The notes under the pieces were generated by a model. It did no database searches. It was given only the letters and a program-made list of their open reading frames with translations, and was not told the origin of the DNA. Shown in pieces: positions 1-7,864 of a DNA stretch of 39,193 nucleotides. The stretch's first letter is position 1, and every line of letters begins with the position of its first letter. The DNA comes from Candidatus Hodarchaeota archaeon (GTDB lineage: Archaea; Asgardarchaeota; Heimdallarchaeia; Hodarchaeales; Hodarchaeaceae), in the NCBI GenBank assembly GCA_016839625.1, contig JAEOTY010000212.1, positions 1 to 39,193 of the forward strand, in the 5' to 3' direction. Position numbers and translations under genes: made by a program.

Positions 1-140
1 AAAAAAAACGAAATAAAAAATATTCTAACAGTAGTATAAAATCCTGCATTAACCTGGAATATTATTCCTTAACATATTGGCAATGTTATCGTATTCGATG
101 TATCTCTAAAAATCTTACGGACTCTTAGCTGCTTTCTTAT

Positions 141-1625
141 TTAATTTCTTAATTCCCAGTCTTTATAAGCTTTTTTTAATAATATGAGAGCAGTTTCTTC
201 AAGATTTTTAGCTTTTAACATAATTTCAGACCCTTTTTCACGTTCTTCCTTTTTCAGCTTCTCTGATTTCTCGAAGTACTTTAACTCGCTTTTATGATCT
301 CCTTTTTTCTTCTTTATCAATTCCCTATAATAAGGAAATTGTATAAGATATTCCTCAAATAAGTTCTTAATTAATCGATATTGTGTACTGGCTTTAAGCA
401 ACGGTTCACCTTGAGCCAATTTAAGTTCACTATATTTTCTCCCTATTCGTTCAAGATATTCCATAGCAACTGATTTTGCGTCATGATAATATCTCCCATA
501 GAAACCATTAGATACTTTCGATATTGTATCGCTATTTAATAGAATATTCGCCCATTCATCATAAGCTTCAAGTCCAAAAACATGTGAAAAACCGTGAATT
601 CTAGTATCAGGAAGTAAATCTATTCCTCGTGTCATGTTTATAGCACGTAGTATAGCTTCTCTCTCTACTTCATCGATCAAAATTTCTTGATCATTCCTAG
701 TGAAATAAAGGAAACGATAAACGCCTCCAATCCATGAAATCTTAGCTGAAATACTATCATAGGGGATTGGAACTTCCTTTTTTCCCTCCTTTCGAAGATA
801 AGAACTAACTAAGTAATTATTCTCATCATATCCCTTTACAATTCCGAAATTAGGCATTGGAATTCCCCACACTACTACAGGAGAATCGTATTTATCGATA
901 ATAAATTTAATTCGTTCAAACATCTCTTTGGCAGGTTCAGAATCTATGTCCACTGGATTAGTTTCGTTTATTACTGTTTGTAAAGACCACTCATTGACTG
1001 TCCATCCAAAACTGTTTGTCCCCTTATATATCTCCTGCCACGTTTTGTCATTTAAAATCCCTTCACCAATATATCCAAACATACCCTTTGAGATTCGAAA
1101 AATAAAACAGTAACCTGTCCTTCCGCTTAAATAATAATGATCATCAGAAACTCCTAATGACTCTAAAACACCAGACACAGCTGCTACATAAGAATTCCAT
1201 CCACTCTGATATAGAGGATTACCACTGATATGATTTCTTGTAGAGGTACATTCTCCTTTTATATAATCAGAAAGGTTTGGAGTTTCTATTGTACTGGTTC
1301 TCTGTCCTTGGGAAACAGCTACTACAGCTTTTAAAAATGTACGACTCTTATCTGTAAGTTCATACATTCCTCGAGATTCTTTCGCTATCAATTCCTCTTC
1401 AATAAGATGATTAAGATGATGAGCAAGAGCAGTTTTACTGGGATTTTTATTTCCACTTGTTTTAATGTTTTCAATTAAGAATGAAAAAGATTCAGACTTG
1501 TTCAGCAATAAGGCCAATATTTGAACTCTTATATCGTGAGCTACAGCTTTTAAAAGTCCACTAATTTTCTGATATGAAGATAAAACTATTTTTTGAAGCT
1601 CTGTATCCTGATTTTTCTCGCTCAT
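141..1625 (-). CDS. ArsR-type wHTH regulator fused to BtrH/C39-peptidase-like domain
   Basis: Probably a one-component transcription regulator with a large sensor domain. Residues ~19-100 form a winged helix of ArsR type (LLKAVAHDIRVQILALL, then an AHHLNHLIEE recognition region and a TDKSRTFLKAV wing/helix). Residues ~135-310 resemble the papain-like BtrH_N/C39 fold: QSGWNSYVAAVSG, then SGRTGYCFIFRI, then a VVVWGIPMPNFGIVKGYD segment like the His-containing strand. The C-terminal helical part (GLEAYDEWANIL, YYHDAKSVAMEYL) matches the helical tail of BtrH/DUF4872-like proteins. Where peptidases of this fold carry the catalytic Cys there is Ser-Tyr, and no His is evident at the second site, so it is probably a binding rather than a cleaving domain. 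ATG start; no signal peptide, so cytosolic. Transcribed away from an upstream region with repeated TTGAATAA sites. The DNA-binding part is secure; the fold of the rest is from remembered motifs. Confidence 0.72.
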   Translation of the reverse strand: MSEKNQDTELQKIVLSSYQKISGLLKAVAHDIRVQILALLLNKSESFSFLIENIKTSGNKNPSKTALAHHLNHLIEEELIAKESRGMYELTDKSRTFLKAVVAVSQGQRTSTIETPNLSDYIKGECTSTRNHISGNPLYQSGWNSYVAAVSGVLESLGVSDDHYYLSGRTGYCFIFRISKGMFGYIGEGILNDKTWQEIYKGTNSFGWTVNEWSLQTVINETNPVDIDSEPAKEMFERIKFIIDKYDSPVVVWGIPMPNFGIVKGYDENNYLVSSYLRKEGKKEVPIPYDSISAKISWIGGVYRFLYFTRNDQEILIDEVEREAILRAINMTRGIDLLPDTRIHGFSHVFGLEAYDEWANILLNSDTISKVSNGFYGRYYHDAKSVAMEYLERIGRKYSELKLAQGEPLLKASTQYRLIKNLFEEYLIQFPYYRELIKKKKGDHKSELKYFEKSEKLKKEEREKGSEIMLKAKNLEETALILLKKAYKDWELRN

Positions 1626-1672
1626 TCACATTTTCACTGTAGAATGAAATAATTTCATTATTTAAAAAATTT

Positions 1673-1777
1673 TTGAATAACTTATTCTGAATACCAATAA
1701 CATAATATTTAAATACTAATTTTATTGAATGATAACTACCTAATAATATTGAATAATAATTTCAAAAAATTGAATAA
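1673..1777. promoter_or_regulatory. Candidate iterated operator upstream of the wHTH regulator
   Basis: The divergent spacer contains a palindrome GAATAA-c-TTATTC (1675-1687) and four copies of TTGAAT(A/G)A starting at 1673, 1725, 1749 and 1770. The palindrome lies ~50 bp upstream of the regulator start at 1625. An imperfect dyad with short centre is typical of ArsR-family operators, so autoregulation is a reasonable inference. The repeats are seen directly; their function is not shown. Confidence 0.4.
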
Positions 1778-1800
1778 CCAATTTAAGCGGTGATTAAATA

Positions 1801-2031
1801 ATGGAAACGCTAATTTATTTGCTGACCGTGCGTGAAAACCAAAGAAAAATGAAAAAACAAACCTTAATGAAACGTAATAACAATATTTCTACGATTTCAA
1901 GCCTCAATCCAGAGATAAAGTCAAAACACAATAATCAATTACAGAGTTCAAAGAAAATTCAGCGAATCAAGCGGTTTGCTACCAATTCAATTAGTAGAAT
2001 TCGACTAATTCATAATACATCCCCTAGATGA
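1801..2031 (+). CDS. Small basic hypothetical protein
   Basis: A 76-residue ORF, ATG start, preceded by GGTGATT seven bases upstream, which fits the archaeal anti-SD. The product is strongly basic and low in complexity (many Lys, Arg, Asn, Ser) with no recognisable domain, membrane segment or metal motif. It is divergent from the wHTH regulator and shares the spacer with repeated TTGAATAA sites, so it might be controlled by that regulator. Basic, Asn/Ser-rich composition also arises by chance in AT-rich noncoding DNA, so the main argument for reality is the ribosome binding site and the location. Confidence 0.35.
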   Translation: METLIYLLTVRENQRKMKKQTLMKRNNNISTISSLNPEIKSKHNNQLQSSKKIQRIKRFATNSISRIRLIHNTSPR

Positions 2032-2145
2032 ATTTTAATTGTTCTATTTTCTTACTTACGGGGATTACTCATGCTGTGCTAAGGCCTAAATAAGATGGTG
2101 TGATTTAGTAGTTAGGAGGACTATTGTAAAACAATAATCTACTCC

Positions 2146-3126
2146 TTATATTGAGTTCATTTTAATGAAATCAACCAATTCCTCTACATAGGTAAAAGCT
2201 AAACAAATAGTAGTGTCTGCTCCACCATAATAAATGGCTATTCTTCCAGTAGTAACATCAGTCAAAGTCGAGCAGGGAAAAACAACGTTTGGAACATCAC
2301 CAACACACTCATAGATTTTCTGAGGAGAAAGAATATATGGTCCAGTTCTGTATTTAACTTTCCAAGGCTTTTCTAAATCCAGAACTGCTGCTCCCATGCT
2401 ATAAAGAAACCCATTACATGACGTTATGACACCGTGATAAATCAGGAGCCAGCCAATATTTGTTTCTATTGGTGTTGGTCCAGCTCCTATTTTTGTAGAT
2501 TGCCAACCAGACGTTGGTGCCATTACGTGCCTATGTTTTCCCCAAAAAATCAAATCAGGGCTTTCACTATAGAATATATCCCCAAATCGTGTGTGGCCTT
2601 GATCACTTGGCCTACTCAACATAGCGAAATTACCACCTATTTTCTTAGGAAAAAGAACACCATTTCGATTATACGGTAAAAAGGCATTTTCAAATTGAAA
2701 AAACTCTTCGAAATCATAAGTGTATGCAACTCCGATAGTGGGACCATGATACCAATTACACCATGTCATGTAAAACCTGTCTTCGATCCAGCACACACGT
2801 GGGTCATATCCATATACAAAATTTGCTAACTCTGGTTCTTCACAGATAAAACTAATTGGATTTTCATCTATTTTCCAATGACAACCATCCAAACTTGATC
2901 CTTTGTGTAATCTCATTCTTCTGTACTTATCATCAACTCTAAAGACTCCGAAAAAATGGTTCTTGAATGATACCACGGCACTATTAAATATACTATTGGA
3001 AGTTGGAAGAGCATCTCTCTTTACGATAGGATTAAGTTTAGATCTCCAAACCACATCTAGAATATCACGAGGTTTATCTTCCCATGGAAGATTGGATTGT
3101 GATTTGCCAATTATTTTGACTTTCAT
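2146..3126 (-). CDS. GH130 family beta-mannoside/oligosaccharide phosphorylase
   Basis: A five-bladed propeller glycosidase/phosphorylase of family GH130, which uses phosphate to cleave beta-1,2- or beta-1,4-mannosidic bonds and release mannose 1-phosphate. Visible family signatures are YGYDPRV near residue 105 (the Asp is the usual general acid), NGVLFPKKIGG (~155-165), WQSTKIGAGPTPI (~208-220) followed by GWLLIYHG, and GDVPNVVFPC with GRIAIYYGGADT near the C-terminus. Its 326 residues match the normal family length. No signal peptide, so it acts on imported or internal oligosaccharides. No sugar transporter is adjacent; the neighbours are an aldo/keto reductase and, further on, an acetyltransferase. 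The exact linkage specificity cannot be read from sequence. Confidence 0.9.
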   Translation of the reverse strand: MKVKIIGKSQSNLPWEDKPRDILDVVWRSKLNPIVKRDALPTSNSIFNSAVVSFKNHFFGVFRVDDKYRRMRLHKGSSLDGCHWKIDENPISFICEEPELANFVYGYDPRVCWIEDRFYMTWCNWYHGPTIGVAYTYDFEEFFQFENAFLPYNRNGVLFPKKIGGNFAMLSRPSDQGHTRFGDIFYSESPDLIFWGKHRHVMAPTSGWQSTKIGAGPTPIETNIGWLLIYHGVITSCNGFLYSMGAAVLDLEKPWKVKYRTGPYILSPQKIYECVGDVPNVVFPCSTLTDVTTGRIAIYYGGADTTICLAFTYVEELVDFIKMNSI

Positions 3127-3445
3127 AAGAGATAATTCCGATCAATCTAGTCGATTACGACTCAATCTCGTTTATGGTTAGATATCTTCGAACAGGATCA
3201 TGTATGAAACAAAACGAGAAAAGCTAGTAGTAATCAAATTGATATGCAAGGATTTACTGTTTCATCCGAAATTGCTTTTTACCCTCAATTCCTTAATTCT
3301 TTAAACATTTTTTTGCCAGCAACCTTTTTTTCAGAATATTTACTATCTTTAGTAATAAAATGGAGAAAAAATGCGTCTCTATCGAAACCAATATTAATCA
3401 GGATATTTGAGAAAGACTGATATCAATTTAATGATGTGAACAATA
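3127..3445. other. Divergent intergenic spacer between GH130 and aldo/keto reductase genes
   Basis: About 320 AT-rich bases holding the promoters of two divergent genes. There are T-runs (3308-3314 and about 3325-3332) but no convincing ORF, RNA gene or long inverted repeat. Confidence 0.5.
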
Positions 3446-4450
3446 ATGACTTCTGTTATGAAAAGAAAAATTGGTAGATCTGGAATTGAAGTTAGTGCTT
3501 TAGGTCTTGGATGTTGGGCAATCGGTGGTCCGTTTTGGACTGGAGATAAACCCCACGGATGGGGAAATATTGACGATAATGAATCAATCAAAGCAATCCA
3601 AAAAGCAATTGATTTAGGAGTAAATTTTTTTGATACTGCTGATATTTATGGAGCAGGTCATAGCGAAACTGTACTGGGTCGAGCTTTAAAAGGATATGAA
3701 AGAAATAATATGGTAATTGCTACCAAATTTGGTAACACATTTGATGAGAATAGCAAACAAATAACTGGAACCAATATTTCCCCAGAATATATCCGCCAAG
3801 CTTGTCAAGCTTCATTAAAAAGGTTAAATACAGATTATATTGATCTTTATCAACTTTATTTGTGGACAATTGAGCTAGAGGATGCAGTTAAGGTTGTAGA
3901 AGTTCTTGAGGCTCTTACGGCAGAGGGTTTAATTCGAACATACGGATGGAGTACTGATGTGACAAAAAATGCTAAATTGTATGCAAAACATGAGAATTGT
4001 TCAGCTATTCAACAGGAGCTAAATGTTCTAGTTGATGGAGCTGAAATTATAGCCATTTGTGAAGAACACAATTTAGCTAGTATTAATCGTACTGCCCTTG
4101 CCATGGGATTGTTAACTGGCAAATATAATAGAGAAACGAGGTTACCTAAAGATGATATACGTGGTAATGAACCAGAATGGATGAAATACTTCAAAGATGG
4201 TTATCCAACTCCAAAGTGGCTTGATAAACTTGATCTTGTGAAAAATCTTCTTACAACTGATGGTAGAACTCTACCTCAAGGTGCGTTATCATGGATCTGG
4301 GGAAGAAGTGAAAAAACAATACCGATACCAGGTTTTAAGACAACAAAACAGATTGAAGACAATATTGGGGCAATGGAATTCGGTCCACTTAAAAAAGAAC
4401 AAATGAATCAAATAGATGAGATTTTAGGAGAACGCTCTTATCGATATTAA
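3446..4450 (+). CDS. Aldo/keto reductase with Tyr in place of the catalytic His
   Basis: A (beta/alpha)8 NADPH-dependent aldo/keto reductase of the YhdN/YajO-like type. The N-terminal strand RKIGRSGIEVSALGLGCW, the FDTADIYG motif (Asp63 and Tyr68), and IATKFG (Lys94) give three of the four catalytic residues. The fourth, normally His in a DLYQLH strand, is Tyr138 (TAT at 3857-3859, one base from CAT). NADPH-binding features near the C-terminus (IPIPGFKTTKQIEDNIGA) are intact. A second ATG four codons in (3458) would give the more usual MKRKIG start. The gene is alone on its strand, between GH130 and a NosD-like gene. Loss of the His often lowers carbonyl reduction and can favour other chemistry (as in AKR1D 5-beta-reductases, where it is Glu), so the substrate may be unusual. 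Confidence 0.9.
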   Translation: MTSVMKRKIGRSGIEVSALGLGCWAIGGPFWTGDKPHGWGNIDDNESIKAIQKAIDLGVNFFDTADIYGAGHSETVLGRALKGYERNNMVIATKFGNTFDENSKQITGTNISPEYIRQACQASLKRLNTDYIDLYQLYLWTIELEDAVKVVEVLEALTAEGLIRTYGWSTDVTKNAKLYAKHENCSAIQQELNVLVDGAEIIAICEEHNLASINRTALAMGLLTGKYNRETRLPKDDIRGNEPEWMKYFKDGYPTPKWLDKLDLVKNLLTTDGRTLPQGALSWIWGRSEKTIPIPGFKTTKQIEDNIGAMEFGPLKKEQMNQIDEILGERSYRY

Positions 4451-4512
4451 AAGAAGCAAATGAAATCTCATGGTTGTCCTAATTAATCAAAGGTGCGTTT
4501 TAACCTTCATCT

Positions 4513-5604
4513 CTACTTTTTCTGTTTTACGACAGCTATTCTAAGCAAAATCAGGACTATCACCAAGAAAAACACACCGAAGTCCGTATTTGTATTTGGC
4601 TTATTCTTGAAATTACCATTAATCGACTTAATAGACTTTATCATATACAAAGTTCTCAATATAGAAAATTGGGGTAGTACGTCCTGATTGCTAGAAAGAC
4701 CATCAATTTCATATGGAGAATCAACAATTCCATCTTTATTATCATCTGGACGAATCCATTCATTCCAAAAATTTTCAGTAAATGAATTACCATTCCCATC
4801 GTCATATGCTTGAGAGCTACCTTTTAGTTTATTTTTAACGAAAACATTCCATGTTACATTGTTATGATTTGAGTTTTCAACACAGACCCCATAATCAGAG
4901 TTATTAAAAATAGAAATCCTAAAGAGTAGATTATTATTAGAGTATCGTAATCTGATCCCGAAAAAATTGTTGCTGCGTACTTGGTTAAGGGTTATGTTAA
5001 CACAATTTGATCTATAAGTTTCGATTCCCACTAATCCGTTTTCAACAATTGTATTTCCAAAAATATCAATATAGTTTGATTCACCAATGTAAATTCCCTC
5101 TTTATTATTTCTCTGAATAGAATTCTCCGTAATGACATTGTTAAACGACTTTTCAATAAAAATTCCGATTCCATCAATGTTTTCTATGGTATTATCTGAG
5201 ACATAGCCATTTGAGACATTAGAAAAGTGTATTCCACATCCAAGCGAAGATGGATGTATTCCACTTAAGAAACAATGACTTATTTGAAAATGTAAATCAG
5301 TGTTGAAAATTGATATTAAACTCCCAGAGTTTATAATTCTAAGTCCATCAATCATATAAGGATTTTGACTGCTTCCATCTCCTCGCCAATTTTCTGCTTC
5401 CGCTGTTGTTCTAAAATCAAATGTACCATTAATCCTAATGGAGTCATACTTATCGTATTGGATGGATAAGTCAGGGGTAACATTTTTCAAATGAGGATAA
5501 GTGGCATCCTTTGAGTAAATCCGGCTGGAAGCATTCACAAACGATCCTGTTGAACAAATAATTAGGAATACCAACATACTAAACTTGAATTGAATACAGC
5601 TCAA
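4513..5604 (-). CDS. NosD-like right-handed beta-helix surface protein
   Basis: An exported protein with a hydrophobic signal peptide (FSMLVFLIICSTGSFVNA), a parallel beta-helix of CASH/NosD type (repeats such as ISDNTIENIDGIGIFI-like turns, NVITENSIQRNNKEGIYI, NYIDIFGNTIVENGLVGI), then FTENFWNEW and a D-x-N-x-D-x-x-x-D loop (DDNKDGIVD) that looks calcium-binding. One C-terminal membrane helix (FGVFFLVIVLILLRIAVV) ends in a Lys-rich tail, so the helix is displayed outside. Translation may begin at TTG 5604 or at ATG 5577; both keep the signal peptide. Such proteins are common as surface or polysaccharide-interacting proteins in archaea. It diverges from the acetyltransferase gene. Confidence 0.82.
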   Translation of the reverse strand: MSCIQFKFSMLVFLIICSTGSFVNASSRIYSKDATYPHLKNVTPDLSIQYDKYDSIRINGTFDFRTTAEAENWRGDGSSQNPYMIDGLRIINSGSLISIFNTDLHFQISHCFLSGIHPSSLGCGIHFSNVSNGYVSDNTIENIDGIGIFIEKSFNNVITENSIQRNNKEGIYIGESNYIDIFGNTIVENGLVGIETYRSNCVNITLNQVRSNNFFGIRLRYSNNNLLFRISIFNNSDYGVCVENSNHNNVTWNVFVKNKLKGSSQAYDDGNGNSFTENFWNEWIRPDDNKDGIVDSPYEIDGLSSNQDVLPQFSILRTLYMIKSIKSINGNFKNKPNTNTDFGVFFLVIVLILLRIAVVKQKK

Positions 5605-5709
5605 CTTGATCAGTATTTAGACGTGATTTTTTGGATATGAAATCTATTTTAGTAATTTAGAATGGACTCTTATTAAAAGGTTATTACATTTTAGACAGAG
5701 GTAACTAAT

Positions 5710-6294
5710 TTGGTCAATTCTGAAAAAACAGAAAAACAAAAAATGCTTGATGGCGAACTATACAATGCTGGAGAGAGCTCCTTAATAAGAGATAGATATA
5801 AAGCACGACAAGTATTAAGACAATTTAATGGTACTTCAGAAGAAGAATATTCTGTAGCTGAACTTTATGAAATACGGACGAAAATCCTCACCAAATTCCT
5901 AGGTAAAATGCAAAATAATTGTTGGATTGAGCCACCATTCTATTGTGATTATGGATATAACATATATCTAGAAGATTGCGTTTATATGAACTTTAATTGT
6001 ACAATTTTAGATCCTAATCAAGTACACATTGGGGAGAAAGTCCAGCTAGGATCAAATGTTCAAATAATTACAGCTACTCATCCGCTTGATGCTGAATTAA
6101 GAACCTCAGGTCTTGAATTAGCTTATGTGATTTCGATTGGGAATCGAGTTTGGATTGGTTCAGGTGCTATAATCCTGCCAGGAGTAACAATTGGCGATGA
6201 TAGTACAATTGGAGCTGGCTCAGTGGTAACAAAAGATATTCCTCCCGAAGTAGTAGCAGTAGGTAATCCCTGTCGGATTATAAAAAAACTCTAA
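5710..6294 (+). CDS. Maltose/galactoside O-acetyltransferase family (left-handed beta-helix)
   Basis: A hexapeptide-repeat acetyl-CoA-dependent O-acetyltransferase of the Maa/LacA/NodL type. The N-terminal helical region has the family signature KMLDGELYNA and the R-Y-K-A-R motif; the beta-helix begins near residue 70, the catalytic His is in TATHP (His124), and the end has the VWIGSGAIILPGVTIGDDSTIGAGSVVTKDIP-type coil ending in VAVGNPCRIIKKL. Length (194) matches the family. It uses a TTG start with AGAGGT upstream. It acetylates a sugar or sugar-like hydroxyl, perhaps in surface glycan or small-molecule modification; the acceptor is unknown. Confidence 0.9.
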   Translation: MVNSEKTEKQKMLDGELYNAGESSLIRDRYKARQVLRQFNGTSEEEYSVAELYEIRTKILTKFLGKMQNNCWIEPPFYCDYGYNIYLEDCVYMNFNCTILDPNQVHIGEKVQLGSNVQIITATHPLDAELRTSGLELAYVISIGNRVWIGSGAIILPGVTIGDDSTIGAGSVVTKDIPPEVVAVGNPCRIIKKL

Positions 6295-6332
6295 AAACCC
6301 ATTAAATAGCAAATAGAAGAAAAAGAATAATT

Positions 6333-6341
6333 AAAAAAAAA
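6333..6341 (-). terminator. Oligo-T terminator of the second aldo/keto reductase gene
   Basis: A run of nine A on the + strand (T9 on the transcribed minus strand RNA-like strand) lies about 25 bases past the stop of the minus-strand aldo/keto reductase gene. Archaeal polymerase terminates at such T-runs. No stable stem precedes it. Confidence 0.4.
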
Positions 6342-6366
6342 TCTATACAAAAACTACTCTGTAAAT

Positions 6367-7359
6367 TTACCATAAAAGGTGAACTGAAGAACGAAGATAT
6401 TCATTATAGATCTGTTCTACCCCAATCATTTGTCTTTCTGTTAATGGGGCAAGATCAGAAGCTTTTACATTCATTTCAACATGAGAAACATTGCTAGCTC
6501 CTGGGATAACACAACTCACTTCATCAAACATTAATATCCAACGAAGAGCATATAAACCTAGCTTTTCTGGTTCAGGAAAAAGTTCTTTTAGTTTTTTGAC
6601 AGCTTTTAATCCAATATTATAATCAACTCCTGAGAAAGTTTCTCCCTTATCAAATGCTTGACCTTCTCTATTAAAAAATCTATGGTCATTTTTTTCAAAT
6701 ACAGTATGTTTTGTGAACTTTCCTGTGAGTAAACCACTAGCCAAGGGGACTCTAACAATAATACCAACATTTCTCTTCTTTGATTCTTTAAAAACCTTCT
6801 CTACAGGTTTTAATCGAAACATATTGAAGATTATCTGGACTGTTGCAACATTTGGGTATTTTATTGCTTCCAATGCTTCTTCTACCTTTTCAACACTAAC
6901 TCCATAATGATGGATCTTATCTTCTTCTTTCAAAGTATCTAATAATTTAAAGACCTCTAAATCATAATAAACCTCTGGAGGAGGGCAATGGAGTTGGAGA
7001 AGATCAATCCTATCTACATGAAGTCTTTTTCTACTGCTATCTACAAATTTTCTAATATTTTCTTCGTTGTACCCTTCAGCTACGTGAGGGTTTAGTAATC
7101 TGCCGCTTTTCGTTGCAACATAGACAGTTTCATTCCTTAAGTTTAACACTTGACCAATTGACCTCTCACTTTGACCAGCTTTTTCACCATACACATCTGC
7201 TGTGTCAATAAAGTTAATTCCTAAAGTTATTGCCTTGTTTAAGATCATTTCAGCGTTTTTGTAATCGAAAGGGTCTCCCCATCTTCCCCCTACTTGCCAC
7301 GTTCCAAGGCCTACTTCAGAGACTTTAAATCCAGTTTTACCAAGAATTCTATATTTCAC
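6367..7359 (-). CDS. Aldo/keto reductase
   Basis: A second aldo/keto reductase, with a complete catalytic set: FIDTADVYG (Asp, Tyr), YVATKSG (Lys) and LLQLHCPP (His). The C-terminal cofactor region (VIPGASNVSHVEMNV) is intact and the length is normal. I place the start at GTG 7359 because AAAGAGGT lies correctly upstream and the product then begins MKYRILGKTG, as in homologues. An ATG 12 codons earlier (7395) is the alternative, but a TATA-like box (about 7399-7408 on the minus strand) would put the transcript start inside that extension. Substrate unknown; it is only distantly similar to the other reductase at 3446-4450. Confidence 0.9.
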   Translation of the reverse strand: MKYRILGKTGFKVSEVGLGTWQVGGRWGDPFDYKNAEMILNKAITLGINFIDTADVYGEKAGQSERSIGQVLNLRNETVYVATKSGRLLNPHVAEGYNEENIRKFVDSSRKRLHVDRIDLLQLHCPPPEVYYDLEVFKLLDTLKEEDKIHHYGVSVEKVEEALEAIKYPNVATVQIIFNMFRLKPVEKVFKESKKRNVGIIVRVPLASGLLTGKFTKHTVFEKNDHRFFNREGQAFDKGETFSGVDYNIGLKAVKKLKELFPEPEKLGLYALRWILMFDEVSCVIPGASNVSHVEMNVKASDLAPLTERQMIGVEQIYNEYLRSSVHLLW

Positions 7360-7612
7360 AATTAAAACCTCTTTACTTATATTCAAAGAACTCATAAGTC
7401 AAATATAGATGGTCTTCCTCCCATTTTCCAAAGGCCACATTAATTATCCCTATGTTTAATTGAATAAAGATGATATTAAGATATGATAACTAGAGAACTT
7501 AAAAATGTGCTCTATAAAGCTTGGATCATTTCAGATTTGAGTCAATCGTGGTATATTTTCTTTTAACGAATTAATGATAGATTTCTATAACGAATTCATT
7601 TTGAGGTGGATT

Positions 7613-7639
7613 AATTGTATTACTTAGAATAATACAATT
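7613..7639. promoter_or_regulatory. Perfect 10-bp inverted repeat (candidate operator)
   Basis: AATTGTATTA (7613-7622) and TAATACAATT (7630-7639) are exact reverse complements separated by seven bases; a further GTATTA half-site follows at 7643-7648. It lies ~225 bp before the sensor kinase start. It is AT-rich, not followed by a T-run, and is more like a dimeric-protein binding site than a terminator. The dyad is seen directly; function is inference. Confidence 0.4.
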
Positions 7640-7774
7640 CTAGTATTATATTCCAAAACCGAAAGATGTTTTAGGTGTTAGTGAGAGAAGGTGAGGGAAT
7701 TAACAAAAGCACACTAATGGGAGGCAATCTCAATTGTTAGTTAATATTAGCTGGAAGGATGAGTTGATAGGATT

Positions 7775-7846
7775 ATGAATAACATTACTCGTATCAAATT
7801 GAGCTTAGAAGAATTAAACTACTTAAACAGTAATAAACAACAGTAA
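7775..7846 (+). CDS. Possible 23-residue RHH-like mini-ORF
   Basis: ATG at 7775 opens a 23-codon frame ending just before the kinase gene. Its sequence MNNITRIKLSLEELNYLNSN resembles the N-terminus of the neighbouring kinase (KKRIQLDIETLKVLNEFKK), sharing R-I-x-L...E-x-L..L-N in register. It could be a truncated duplicate of the RHH-like segment, or coincidence. There is no strong SD. Confidence 0.2.
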   Translation: MNNITRIKLSLEELNYLNSNKQQ

Positions 7847-7864
7847 TGAACATCAAATAATCTG

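Larger units (their letters stand above)
7396..7864. other. Long intergenic region upstream of the sensor kinase
   Basis: About 470 bases between divergent genes. It holds a perfect 10-bp inverted repeat (7613-7639), a TATA-like ATAAAG near 7514, a 23-codon ORF (7775-7846) and otherwise AT-rich sequence. A leader for the downstream kinase of up to ~350 nt is possible but not demonstrated. Confidence 0.45.
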
